Shown one piece after another: positions 33,636 through 41,952 of a stretch of 53,514 nucleotides of DNA. The notes under the pieces were generated by a model, which had not been told where the DNA came from, ran no database searches, and saw only the letters and a list, made by a program, of their open reading frames with translations. Made by a program: the position numbers and the translations under genes. Source of the DNA: Thermoplasmatota archaeon (GTDB taxonomy: Archaea > Thermoplasmatota > B47-G6 > B47-G6B > 47-G6); assembly GCA_029258975.1 (NCBI GenBank), contig JAPDJS010000008.1:1-53514 (forward strand), written 5' to 3'. Positions within the stretch are counted from its first letter, which is position 1; each line of letters opens with the position of its first letter.

Positions 33636-35270
33636 ATGCAAAAGGATTACAGTTCGGAAACTTTCAAGAAGGACAAAGAAGTCGAGGTAATAAGATCTAA
33701 CGGAACAATTGAAAAATGGGATAAGTCAAAAATCTTGAATTCATTGATTAAGGAGACAAATATAAGCAAAGACGCCGCAACAATTGTTACGAGGGAAGTA
33801 GAAAAGCTCATAAAAACAATGGACCTCTCTATTGTTCCAGCACCGCTAATTAGAGAGCTTGTCAACGCAAAATTAATTGAATATGGACTTACTGAAGTTA
33901 GAAAGTACTACACAAGAGTAGGCGTGCCTGTTTTTGATGCATATAACATAATGATTAGTGAAAGCAGTCCTAAGAAATCTTCGGAAGTACTTGCTCGTCA
34001 TATTAAACGTGAGTTCTCACTTGTAAGACTTTACTCAGAGACAATAGTGGAGGCTTATCACAGAAAAATCATCCACATAAATGGAGTAGACATGCCTGAT
34101 GGATTTTTTGCAGTCTCTATGGATCTAGATAAGCTCAAAAAAGGCGGTGTAAGAATTCCAGACTTAAAAATAACACTTAAACCAGCAAAAAGACTAAAAA
34201 CATTCATAAATCAGGTTTTAGTATATTCTGAAATAACAAAGTATCACACAGTATCTTCTATTTATTGGAATGATTTCAACTATGTAATTGCTCCTTTTGC
34301 AAAAAATGAGGGGTTAAAATCGGAGGATCTCAGAGATCTTGCTCAAACAATACTTTTCGAGTTATATACTAGAGAAATCCCTGTCACAATAGTCCTTTCG
34401 ACACAAGCACCAACAACACCAGCCATAGGTCCCGAAGGAAAAGACCTAGGCGATTATGAAGAATTCGATGATATAGCATTAGAATTTGCAAAACTCTTTC
34501 TTGAAGAATTTTCGCTTGGAGATAGGCTAGGAGGCTATTTTGATAAGTATATAAGAGTTGTAATAAAGGGAGATCCCAAAGAAAATCTCTTATGGCATGA
34601 ATACTTTTTCTACGGGGAAACAATGTTACCACATAAGGAAAAACCTGTTAGAAAGTCTTATGCAATAACTGAAGAAGTAACGTTGAACCTGTATAAATTA
34701 GCAGAGGAGGCAAACGTAGATGAAGAGAGATTTTTGGAACTCGTAAGGACATATGAAAACGTGGCTCTTGATGCAATATTGGAAAAGGAATCATTTCTTA
34801 ATGCAATAGATATCAAAAACACCATTCCCGACGTCGAGTCTTGGGAACGATACAGAGCTCTATCCCTTTATGGGTTAAGAGAGGCTATTATGAGTATAAC
34901 TGGAGAAGACCCGATGAGGGACAAATCTTCATTTAAGCTTCTAGAGAAGACGCTTGAGGAAATAACAGCCAGTAATAACGCTCTCTTAATTAACTATAAA
35001 TGCCCCAAAACATCTATTGAAAGACTAGAAACTACTAAAAAAGTTGAGACGGATATTTTAGAGGAAACATCGCCGACGTTCGAGTACCTTACGGAAGGAT
35101 TAAGTTTCATTAAGGCGCTAAATATATTTAAAAAGCTACAGAAATATTTCGACTTAGACGTTTACTTAGAAACACCATTAGAAGTGAGTTATGAAATCCT
35201 CACAAAAGTTGCTATGTCTGGAATCCCAGGTATAAGTTTTACCAAAAGAAGGTGGAAGCATGAGGATTAA
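33636..35270 (+). CDS. ATP-cone, NrdD-like protein lacking glycyl-radical end
   Basis: A 544-residue protein. Residues about 17-110 form an ATP-cone (VIRSNGTIEKWDKSKILNSL, then LIEYGLTEVRKYYTRVG). The rest resembles anaerobic ribonucleotide reductase NrdD: SETIVEAYHRKIIHINGVDM aligns with the NrdD A-H-R-x-G-x-I-H-I-H-D region, and AKRLKTFINQVLVY, NDFNYVIAPFAKNEGL and LAQTILFELYTRE with its barrel. It lacks the His-rich HIHD motif, the Cys pair, the C-terminal zinc site and the RVxGY glycyl-radical loop, so it is unlikely to be a reductase. It may be a nucleotide-sensing pseudo-enzyme. First gene of a five-gene operon. Confidence 0.7.
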   Translation: MQKDYSSETFKKDKEVEVIRSNGTIEKWDKSKILNSLIKETNISKDAATIVTREVEKLIKTMDLSIVPAPLIRELVNAKLIEYGLTEVRKYYTRVGVPVFDAYNIMISESSPKKSSEVLARHIKREFSLVRLYSETIVEAYHRKIIHINGVDMPDGFFAVSMDLDKLKKGGVRIPDLKITLKPAKRLKTFINQVLVYSEITKYHTVSSIYWNDFNYVIAPFAKNEGLKSEDLRDLAQTILFELYTREIPVTIVLSTQAPTTPAIGPEGKDLGDYEEFDDIALEFAKLFLEEFSLGDRLGGYFDKYIRVVIKGDPKENLLWHEYFFYGETMLPHKEKPVRKSYAITEEVTLNLYKLAEEANVDEERFLELVRTYENVALDAILEKESFLNAIDIKNTIPDVESWERYRALSLYGLREAIMSITGEDPMRDKSSFKLLEKTLEEITASNNALLINYKCPKTSIERLETTKKVETDILEETSPTFEYLTEGLSFIKALNIFKKLQKYFDLDVYLETPLEVSYEILTKVAMSGIPGISFTKRRWKHED

Positions 35271-36447
35271 GGTCAAATTGCTAGAGGAAGAAGTTGATCT
35301 AGATGTTCCTAGAAAGAGTGAGGTTCATCAGATTGAGACTGATGTATTTGGTCTTCAAGAGGATGTGGAGGAAATAGATCCAATAGAAATTTTAGAGGGG
35401 TACACCATTGGCTCAAAAGTCGCAGTAATTGTGGATGTGGATTTAAGAAACCCGACATATAGAGAGTTTGTGGATTTAATGGTCTCAAGACTTCACTCCT
35501 TGGGGGCTTTTGATGACGAAATAATACTATTCTTTACAAATAAAGTACATCCAGAATCAGTGCCCAGCATGTATCTCTATCGATATAATTGCATATTTTC
35601 AAAAGAATTTGAAGGCCGCCCAAAGGCGTATGTGACATTATCTTCACTAAAGGACCTAAATATTGAAGTGCATAGGATATTTGAGAGGAACTTCTCTAGA
35701 GGTTATGAGGCGGGAATACATTCAGCGTACATAATTTCGGAGGCATATATTGACGGGATTTATGGTATACGTACAGGTCTTATGGCATTATTCGATTTTC
35801 TATCACCACAAACTCTTAGGGCGCTTATTGAATATCGAATAAGGCATGGTTTGCAAGACTTCGTGCATCTAGTGAGATCTCTAAAGACACTCCCACCGTT
35901 TTCATTCGTAAATGGTGGTATCGTTTTTATGAGAGATTTTTCTGGAAGAATTGTAAGCAATATTGCGGGCGACACATCAAAAATTCATGACGAGGTCATA
36001 AACAAATATCTTTCAGCTTACGCATATTATCCTATTGAAACATATGACGTTCTTTTATTAGGTGCTGTTTCTGGGAGACCGGAGAATCTTCATAGGGCGC
36101 TAGTTTTTACTGACGAAATTTCAAAGGAAAATGGAACCGTGGTATTATACGCCAAAAGATGGACATTAGATCCGGACTTCGAGAGCATAATATCACGCTT
36201 CTTAACAATGGATGAGGAGGACGTTAAGATAAAATCCTACAAAGAGGCAGTAGCCTACGAAGTCGCTAAAATACTCTCCAGAAAGACCATCCTACTAGTA
36301 GGGGAAGGGAAGTCGCAATTGTTTGAAACATTCTCCGATACCCAAGAGGCTCTTGACATAGCCCTTGAAAAAGCATTTACAGCAATTTCTAGACCAAAAA
36401 TTGGAGTCATGGCGTATGCGGATTGCGCTTTTCCAGCGCCTAGATGA
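35260..36447 (+). CDS. LarA-like (nickel-pincer lactate racemase family) protein with altered active site
   Basis: A 395-residue protein matching LarA along its length. VAVIVDVDLRNPTYREFV and GAFDDEIILFFTNKVHPES align with the DUF2088 half, and AGDTSKIHDEV and GRPENLHRALVF with the C-terminal half. Compared with LarA, His108 is kept (His97), but His174 becomes Ala162 and the cofactor-bearing Lys184 becomes Thr172, with unchanged spacing between them. Racemase chemistry with the nickel-pincer cofactor is therefore unlikely. It overlaps the NrdD-like gene by 11 bases and has AAGGTGGA before its ATG, so the two proteins are probably partners. Confidence 0.7.
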   Translation: MRIKVKLLEEEVDLDVPRKSEVHQIETDVFGLQEDVEEIDPIEILEGYTIGSKVAVIVDVDLRNPTYREFVDLMVSRLHSLGAFDDEIILFFTNKVHPESVPSMYLYRYNCIFSKEFEGRPKAYVTLSSLKDLNIEVHRIFERNFSRGYEAGIHSAYIISEAYIDGIYGIRTGLMALFDFLSPQTLRALIEYRIRHGLQDFVHLVRSLKTLPPFSFVNGGIVFMRDFSGRIVSNIAGDTSKIHDEVINKYLSAYAYYPIETYDVLLLGAVSGRPENLHRALVFTDEISKENGTVVLYAKRWTLDPDFESIISRFLTMDEEDVKIKSYKEAVAYEVAKILSRKTILLVGEGKSQLFETFSDTQEALDIALEKAFTAISRPKIGVMAYADCAFPAPR

Positions 36448-36462
36448 GCAGGGTGGATGAAT

Positions 36463-36723
36463 ATGGACATATCAGAAGCTCAGAGGGCTATTTATCGAGA
36501 ATATTATAAAAGGGATAGTGAAAGAGGTCTTGAGGGAACTTTTAGATGGTTTGTGGAGGAAATAGGTGAACTTGCAAAGGCAATAAGAGGAGAGGGCGAC
36601 ATAGAGGAAGAAATAGCAGATGTATTAGCTTGGCTTTTATCTATAGCTAATCTTCTGCATGTGGATGTTGAAAAGGCATTTATGAAAAAGTATGGATTTC
36701 TGTTCGGGGGTGAGCAAAGATGA
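36463..36723 (+). CDS. MazG-type nucleotide pyrophosphohydrolase
   Basis: An 86-residue all-alpha NTP pyrophosphatase of the short MazG class. The metal-binding pattern is [13 protein letters not shown] (ExxE) and [11 protein letters not shown] (ExxD). Such enzymes hydrolyse NTPs or dNTPs, including damaged ones, to NMP and pyrophosphate. The ATG at 36463 is 6 bases from GGGTGG; another ATG at 36457 abuts the Shine-Dalgarno. It lies 15 bases after the LarA-like gene and overlaps the next gene by 4 bases. Confidence 0.88.
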   Translation: MDISEAQRAIYREYYKRDSERGLEGTFRWFVEEIGELAKAIRGEGDIEEEIADVLAWLLSIANLLHVDVEKAFMKKYGFLFGGEQR

Positions 36724-37214
36724 GTGAATATAAGATCGATATAATAAAAATAGAGAAACCCTCTCCAGAAATAAACGTAATCATTGGGCACTCACATTTT
36801 ATAAAAACTGTTGAGGACCTTTATGAGGCCATTGTAAACTCTGTTCCAGGAATAAAATTTGGCCTTGCGTTTTGTGAAGCCTCAGGCAAAAGACTAGTAA
36901 GATACGAAGGCACGGATGAAGAACTAATAAAGTATGCTATAGAAAATGCGAAGAAAATCGGCGCGGGCCATACGTTTGTGATAATGTTAAGAAATGCTTA
37001 TCCTATTAACGTCCTAAACGCTATAAAAAACACATACGAAGTCTGTAGAATTTATACTGCGACAGCTAATCCATTACAAGTTATTGTCATAGAAACAGAT
37101 CAAGGAAGGGGTGTTATAGGAGTTGTTGATGGATATACACCTCTAGGAGTAGAGGGTGACGAAGACATACAGGAAAGGAAGGAATTCCTTCGCAAAATAG
37201 GTTATAAGAGGTGA
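36720..37214 (+). CDS. Adenosine-specific kinase family protein (DUF355)
   Basis: A 164-residue protein with the DUF355/COG1839 pattern: [63 protein letters not shown] and [17 protein letters not shown] [29 protein letters not shown] crenarchaeal member bound adenosine compounds, hence the name; the reaction is not well established. ATGA overlap with mazG, and GGGGGTGAG lies before the ATG. It is followed 6 bases later by the membrane protease-kinase fusion. Confidence 0.85.
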   Translation: MSEYKIDIIKIEKPSPEINVIIGHSHFIKTVEDLYEAIVNSVPGIKFGLAFCEASGKRLVRYEGTDEELIKYAIENAKKIGAGHTFVIMLRNAYPINVLNAIKNTYEVCRIYTATANPLQVIVIETDQGRGVIGVVDGYTPLGVEGDEDIQERKEFLRKIGYKR

Positions 37215-37220
37215 CATTGG

Positions 37221-38681
37221 TTGGATAAAATCTCGATAATACCAATGACGTCCAAAGCAAAAATTCTATACAAGCTCGTGGCATATTTAATGGCCTTTAT
37301 GGCGTTCGTAATATTTATCTCATTCCCCCTAATTTTTACCTCTTTGCCTTCAAAATTTAGAAGCTCTGTTATTTTCACCATGTTTGGAGCGCTTCCATTA
37401 TTTCATATTCCAGAAAATATTGCCTACTATTTAATTGTCGGATTATATGGGGTCACTTTTGTGTATTTCACGTACTTTACAATAAAAGGAGATATCAATA
37501 GGATATATCTTATAGGTGAAGGGTTCTTCTTAGCATTCTTATTAACTATAGTATTTTCTTTTTTCGGAGGAATATACAAAGGAAGTCCCGAAGATTTTAC
37601 GAAAGAGTTATTATATAATTACAGCTACTATGTCCTACTTGCGCCATTATTCGAGGAGCTATCTTTCAGGTTAATTATGATTGGAGTACCTCTTGCCATA
37701 ATATTTTCAAGGATAAAATATCTCTTAGGAGGAATCCGTAGGGATCAGTTGAATATTGGCTATCTATTAGTCGTTATTTCTGGAGTGGTTTTTGGTATAG
37801 CCCACTATTTATGGGGAGGGTGGGGGCCTACCAAGACTATACCCGCGACAGTTCAGGGCATATACTTAGGGTTGCTTTTCATATACTTTGACTTTTTGGC
37901 GGGATTAACCCTTCATTTTGTTACAAACGTAATTTCTTTTATGGGAGTTTTAAGCACCACCCAAATTTTAGAAGGAACGATATCCTCAGTAGCTATTTTG
38001 ACTAGTATCGTTTCCATGATTATGATGGCAGGGTCTTTTCTCGTAATGATTTCCCTCCCAATAAGAATATATGAGAGATTGAAGGAAGGTGAAAGACGCC
38101 TAATTGTAATAGGAGTTGTAGGATATCCTGGGGCTGGAAAGACCGAAGTCAAAAACATTATAGAAAATAAGTTTAACATTCCAGGAATTTCTATGGGCGA
38201 TGTGGTTAGAGAAGAAGCCTCTAGGGCGGGGATCCCACTTAATCCTAAAGATCTTTCAGAGTTTGCATGGAGAATGAGAAGGAGATATGGGATGGACATA
38301 TGGGCTGTGAAGACGTTAGAGTATATTCGCTCAATGTGGCAAAAAGGCCTAATAAAGGATGCTGTGGTTATTGAGGGCATAAGGAGTTATGAGGAGGTAG
38401 AAAGATTCAAAAAAGAACTTGGAGAAGACTTTATAATAATTGGCGTATTAGCTCCCGAAAATCTTAGGCTTGAAAGGCTTCTAAAGCGTGGTAGAATTGA
38501 CGAAGTTAAAGGGATTGACGATTTAAGAATTCGAGACGAGGCTGAAAGACGATTTGGACTTGATAGGGTTATTGCTGCTGCCGATTTTATAGTAAACAAT
38601 ACAGGTACACTTGAAGAACTCGAAAGAGTGGTTGAGTCTATAATGAGCACACTACTCCTTCGTGTTAGATTTAACAAATGA
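37221..38681 (+). CDS. CPBP (CAAX-type) membrane protease fused to UPF0200 P-loop nucleotide kinase
   Basis: A 486-residue protein. Residues about 15-285 are 8-9 membrane helices with all three CPBP/Abi metalloprotease motifs: EELSFR (Glu145, Glu146, Arg150), FGIAH (His195) and HFVTN (His232, Asn236). From residue 293 a soluble UPF0200/adenylate-kinase-like domain follows, with P-loop GYPGAGKT (301-308), [10 protein letters not shown] and a lid rich in Arg ([16 protein letters not shown]). UPF0200 is normally a free ~180-residue protein. The reading frame is continuous, with no ATG or GTG near the junction. TTG start at 37221 after AGGTGA. Role unknown: perhaps intramembrane proteolysis coupled to nucleotide binding. 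Confidence 0.85.
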   Translation: MDKISIIPMTSKAKILYKLVAYLMAFMAFVIFISFPLIFTSLPSKFRSSVIFTMFGALPLFHIPENIAYYLIVGLYGVTFVYFTYFTIKGDINRIYLIGEGFFLAFLLTIVFSFFGGIYKGSPEDFTKELLYNYSYYVLLAPLFEELSFRLIMIGVPLAIIFSRIKYLLGGIRRDQLNIGYLLVVISGVVFGIAHYLWGGWGPTKTIPATVQGIYLGLLFIYFDFLAGLTLHFVTNVISFMGVLSTTQILEGTISSVAILTSIVSMIMMAGSFLVMISLPIRIYERLKEGERRLIVIGVVGYPGAGKTEVKNIIENKFNIPGISMGDVVREEASRAGIPLNPKDLSEFAWRMRRRYGMDIWAVKTLEYIRSMWQKGLIKDAVVIEGIRSYEEVERFKKELGEDFIIIGVLAPENLRLERLLKRGRIDEVKGIDDLRIRDEAERRFGLDRVIAAADFIVNNTGTLEELERVVESIMSTLLLRVRFNK

Positions 38682-39161
38682 GATCTTAAACTTTGGTTCG
38701 TATCTTCTAACTTTTACATTTGATTGCTCAAATATAATTTGAGATGCGGGATCGGGATATCCTGCAGAATATACGACTTCTGAGATTTCAGCATTTACAA
38801 TCATTTTTGCACAGATAATACATGGAAAAGTGGTTATATACATAGTAGCACCTTTTATTGAAACTCCAAAAACTGCTGCTTGAATGATGGCATTTTGCTC
38901 CGCATGTAAACCCCAACAAAGCTCGTGTCTCGATCCAGATGCCATATTTAACTCTTCTCTAATACAACCAACCTTTGAACAGTGGGGAAATCCTTTAGGC
39001 GGACCGTTATACCCAGTTGCTAATATTCGTTTGTCTTTTACTATTATGGCCCCTACCTTTCGTCTCATACATTTACTTCTCTGGGCCACGAGGTATGCTA
39101 TTTGCATAAAATATTCGTCCCACGTAATGTCCTCTGGTTTAGGTTCTATCTTCTCAAGCAT
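38652..39161 (-). CDS. dCMP deaminase family protein
   Basis: A 169-residue zinc cytidine/deoxycytidylate deaminase. The zinc site is HAEQNAII (catalytic His and Glu) and PCIICAK (two Cys). A second metal cluster of the dCMP deaminase kind is suggested by C-x5-C residues (HCSKVGC) before [13 protein letters not shown]. It converts dCMP to dUMP for dTMP synthesis. ATG 39161 is 8 bases from GAGG; ATG 39167 is an alternative. Its 3' end overlaps the convergent protease-kinase gene by 30 bases. Confidence 0.9.
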   Translation of the reverse strand: MLEKIEPKPEDITWDEYFMQIAYLVAQRSKCMRRKVGAIIVKDKRILATGYNGPPKGFPHCSKVGCIREELNMASGSRHELCWGLHAEQNAIIQAAVFGVSIKGATMYITTFPCIICAKMIVNAEISEVVYSAGYPDPASQIIFEQSNVKVRRYEPKFKISFVKSNTKE

Positions 39162-39334
39162 AAACATAACCTCTAAAATGGTAGTATTTGTTTTCAATCA
39201 CACAAATGTGAGAAACACCTTACACCCATATTTACTTACCCTAGATTTATAATACTATGTTGCTTAACTCTTATATAAAAATAAAATAAGAATGTTTGAA
39301 TACAGAAATCCACCAAAGATTGGCGTGATATAAT

Positions 39335-39757
39335 ATGAGAATTTACATAAAAGTAAAATTGTACCCCACAGAAGATCCTGAAAAAGTTAAAAGAGCAATT
39401 TTAAACATTTTTCCTGACGCAAAATTGGAAATTTTTGAGGATAAAATTTTAGCAGTTTCAGAGAGTCTCGAAAATATGAAAAAACTTCTTGAAACACAAC
39501 ATATAAGAGATACTGCCAGAGACATTCTTACGTCGTCTGTGATTGGAGATCATATTATCTTTAAGATAAATAAGCAAGTAGCAACCGTCGGTAAGATAAA
39601 TTTTTCAATTTCTGAGGGACCATTAGGTGATATAGAAATCGACATTGACTGTGAGGGAGAGGATATAATGAAGATTATTGATTACGTTGCCCCTTCAACG
39701 CTACCCCCTGGCGTACCACCCAAAAAAGTCTCAGATGAAGATCTTATTGAACCTTAA
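39335..39757 (+). CDS. UPF0201 family protein
   Basis: A 140-residue protein matching the archaeal UPF0201 (COG1325) family: VKLYPTEDPEKVKRAILNIFPDA, LLETQHIRDTARDIL, FKINKQVATVGKINFSISEGPLGDIEIDI and the end of the form PSTLPPGVPP. It is possibly an RNA-binding exosome-related fold; its function is unproven. TATA-like CTTATATAAAA lies at about 39270-39280. It is convergent with RNase Z (2-base gap). Confidence 0.87.
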   Translation: MRIYIKVKLYPTEDPEKVKRAILNIFPDAKLEIFEDKILAVSESLENMKKLLETQHIRDTARDILTSSVIGDHIIFKINKQVATVGKINFSISEGPLGDIEIDIDCEGEDIMKIIDYVAPSTLPPGVPPKKVSDEDLIEP

Positions 39758-39759
39758 AA

Positions 39760-40716
39760 TCAGATGATTTTGAAAAAGACCTTTTTTGTACACGTATCTA
39801 TGTATTTTCTAGGGATTGGAAAGGATGTTAAGTCCATTGCTAATGCTGATCTTTGAAAGATCTTTCTAGATTCTATTACTAGTTTCTTTTTGTCTTTTAT
39901 TCTTGGACTATAATGGAATAGAAAAAGAAAATCTACATTTGCTGATAAAGCTATTTTAGCAGCGTCTTCAGCAGTAGAGTGACCATACTCTATTGAAACG
40001 TCCGAATACTCGCTAGAGTATGAGGCGTCGTGGATAAGTACAGTAGCATTTTTGGAAAATAAAATGAGATCCTTTAAAGGCCTCGTATCGCTTGTGTAAA
40101 CAAGACTCCTTGGGCATATCTCATAAGTTGAGAGCTCTAGAGGATCAATAACCCTTCCATTAACCGAAATCTTTCTTCCATTCTTTAGCTCCTTAACTTG
40201 GTTTGCAGAGAGATTTAGCTCTTTAACCTTTTGCGGATCCAACTTATATTTTGCGGTTTTTTCATCAATTCTTACGGAAATAGTTTCTATAGTATGATCC
40301 GCAGGGCCAAATCGTATAGTATATCTTTCAAAATCTAGAGAATCTCCAGGTGAAACTTCATACACCATAAGTTTAAAAGAAGGGTAATATGGGAATAGCT
40401 TGACGAGATTTTCGATAAATTCTATAGCCCCCGCTGGACCAATTATTTTCAAATCTTTTTTCCTGTCATAGAGAGCCATTGTATGCAAAAGACTAGGAAG
40501 TCCAAAGAAATGATCTCCATGGAAATGTGTGATTATAACACATTTTATTCTAAGAGGACTTATTCCGAGAGAATAGAGGCTCCTTACACAACCCTCTCCA
40601 CAGTCAAGTAGAATATAGTCCGAATCTAGTTTTACTGCTATTGCAGGCGGATTGTTTTGTGGTGTTGGATGCGTACCCCCTGTTCCCAAAAAATATAATG
40701 TAAAATTGTTAAGCAA
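39760..40716 (-). CDS. rnz: Ribonuclease Z (tRNA 3'-processing endonuclease)
   Basis: A 318-residue metallo-beta-lactamase protein of the short RNase Z kind. LGTGGTHPTPQNNPPAIAV, the zinc motif THFHGDHFFGL (HxHxDH), SLVYTSDTRP with the bridging Asp, and EYGHSTAEDAA with the AxDH-like His are present, plus an exosite-like insertion (about 150-200). It cuts tRNA precursors at the 3' end; with CCA encoded in both tRNA genes here, cleavage must respect or be adapted to CCA. TTG start at 40716 after GGTGAT. It follows the Trm-G10 gene by 5 bases. Confidence 0.92.
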   Translation of the reverse strand: MLNNFTLYFLGTGGTHPTPQNNPPAIAVKLDSDYILLDCGEGCVRSLYSLGISPLRIKCVIITHFHGDHFFGLPSLLHTMALYDRKKDLKIIGPAGAIEFIENLVKLFPYYPSFKLMVYEVSPGDSLDFERYTIRFGPADHTIETISVRIDEKTAKYKLDPQKVKELNLSANQVKELKNGRKISVNGRVIDPLELSTYEICPRSLVYTSDTRPLKDLILFSKNATVLIHDASYSSEYSDVSIEYGHSTAEDAAKIALSANVDFLFLFHYSPRIKDKKKLVIESRKIFQRSALAMDLTSFPIPRKYIDTCTKKVFFKII

Positions 40717-40721
40717 TTAAA

Positions 40722-41819
40722 TCACCATAAATTCTGGTAAATACCTATGTATCGTGTTAATGATTTATGAACACGATAGGAAATTATAGTTTTAAGCATC
40801 ATATATTTCCTCCCAATTTTTAAGTGATGTTCTGCTGTTGGAAAAGATATGACTACATATCCTCCAGTTTTTAGTACTTTCTTGAATGCTTTGAACGAGT
40901 CTTCATATAATCTTGTGGATTTCTCTCCAAACGTTGATGCAGATCTACCATAAGGCGGATCGCATACAATTCCATCAATATTGTTAAAATGCTCAGTGAT
41001 CTCTCTTACATCACATTTTATTATTTTTTCTGGTTTTATACCGTAAAATTCTAAATTTCTTATAGTTCCTCTCACCATTCTTTCGTCTATATCGCTTCCA
41101 AAAACTTTTATGCCCATTAACCCTGCCTCAAGTAATATTCCGCCAGTACCACAAAAAGGGTCGAGGAGAGTTTGTCCCTCCCTAACTCTTGCCATATTCA
41201 CCATAGCTCGCGCAACCCTAGGCTCCATACTTATGGGTAAGGAAAAAGGCCTTTTACTAGGATGTCTTTTGAATATAGAGTGATCTCTTGACCCAATTAG
41301 TATTCCTAGGACCACTCTTTCAGAGAGAAACACATTAAGGACAATGTCAGGATCATCAAACACAACTTTGCTTTTGTTTGAATTTAAAATTATTATTTTT
41401 CCAATTTTTCCCGCTAGTTCTGCGGAATTCACATGTTGCCATCCAGGACCAAGTTTGTGAACTCTTACATGAAATCCTTTTTCTTCGAAAATATATGCTA
41501 TCTCCTCGGCTCTCTTTAGTACGTCTATAATGCTGTCGTAGATTCCTAAGAATTTGTTTACAGATTTTATTAGTGAAAATCTTTGAGGAAACTTATCAGG
41601 AATTTGACCCAAAACCTCCACAATCACAAGAAACCTGTCGCTATATATTATCCTATATTTTAAAGAATATGCCTCCAAAAGACCTTTTATTTCCTCTATG
41701 GCAAGAGAACTTAAGTCCCCAACAATATTAAACACCAACAGATTTCTATGAGCTATTTCAGTTGTCATTATGGGTTCACCACATATTACTAGGTGCGCTA
41801 GTTGCGGCTTAAACATAAC
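40722..41819 (-). CDS. tRNA (guanine-N2)-methyltransferase with THUMP domain, Trm-G10/Trm11-like
   Basis: About 365 residues. The N-terminal half is a THUMP-type tRNA-binding region (about 60-170). The C-terminal half is a Rossmann methyltransferase with motif I DPFCGTGGILLEAGLMG and motif IV DPPYG, the signature of N2-guanine methylation. Archaeal Trm-G10 makes m2G/m2,2G at position 10 of tRNA. The start is uncertain: ATG 41819 has no clear Shine-Dalgarno, and an in-frame TTG at 41843 lies near the expected transcription start, so translation may be leaderless. In an operon with rnz, both acting on tRNA. Confidence 0.87.
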   Translation of the reverse strand, partial: VMFKPQLAHLVICGEPIMTTEIAHRNLLVFNIVGDLSSLAIEEIKGLLEAYSLKYRIIYSDRFLVIVEVLGQIPDKFPQRFSLIKSVNKFLGIYDSIIDVLKRAEEIAYIFEEKGFHVRVHKLGPGWQHVNSAELAGKIGKIIILNSNKSKVVFDDPDIVLNVFLSERVVLGILIGSRDHSIFKRHPSKRPFSLPISMEPRVARAMVNMARVREGQTLLDPFCGTGGILLEAGLMGIKVFGSDIDERMVRGTIRNLEFYGIKPEKIIKCDVREITEHFNNIDGIVCDPPYGRSASTFGEKSTRLYEDSFKAFKKVLKTGGYVVISFPTAEHHLKIGRKYMMLKTIISYRVHKSLTRYIGIYQNLW

Positions 41820-41952
41820 AATTAGTCTTAACAAATTTATCAAAGAAGTATAGCCGTTTACTAAGTTTTAATAGGATAATTTAAATAACCTCGACATACA
41901 ATAATGTTATAGTTAGCATGCTTGGATTATACACAACATAAGGTGAAGTAGA

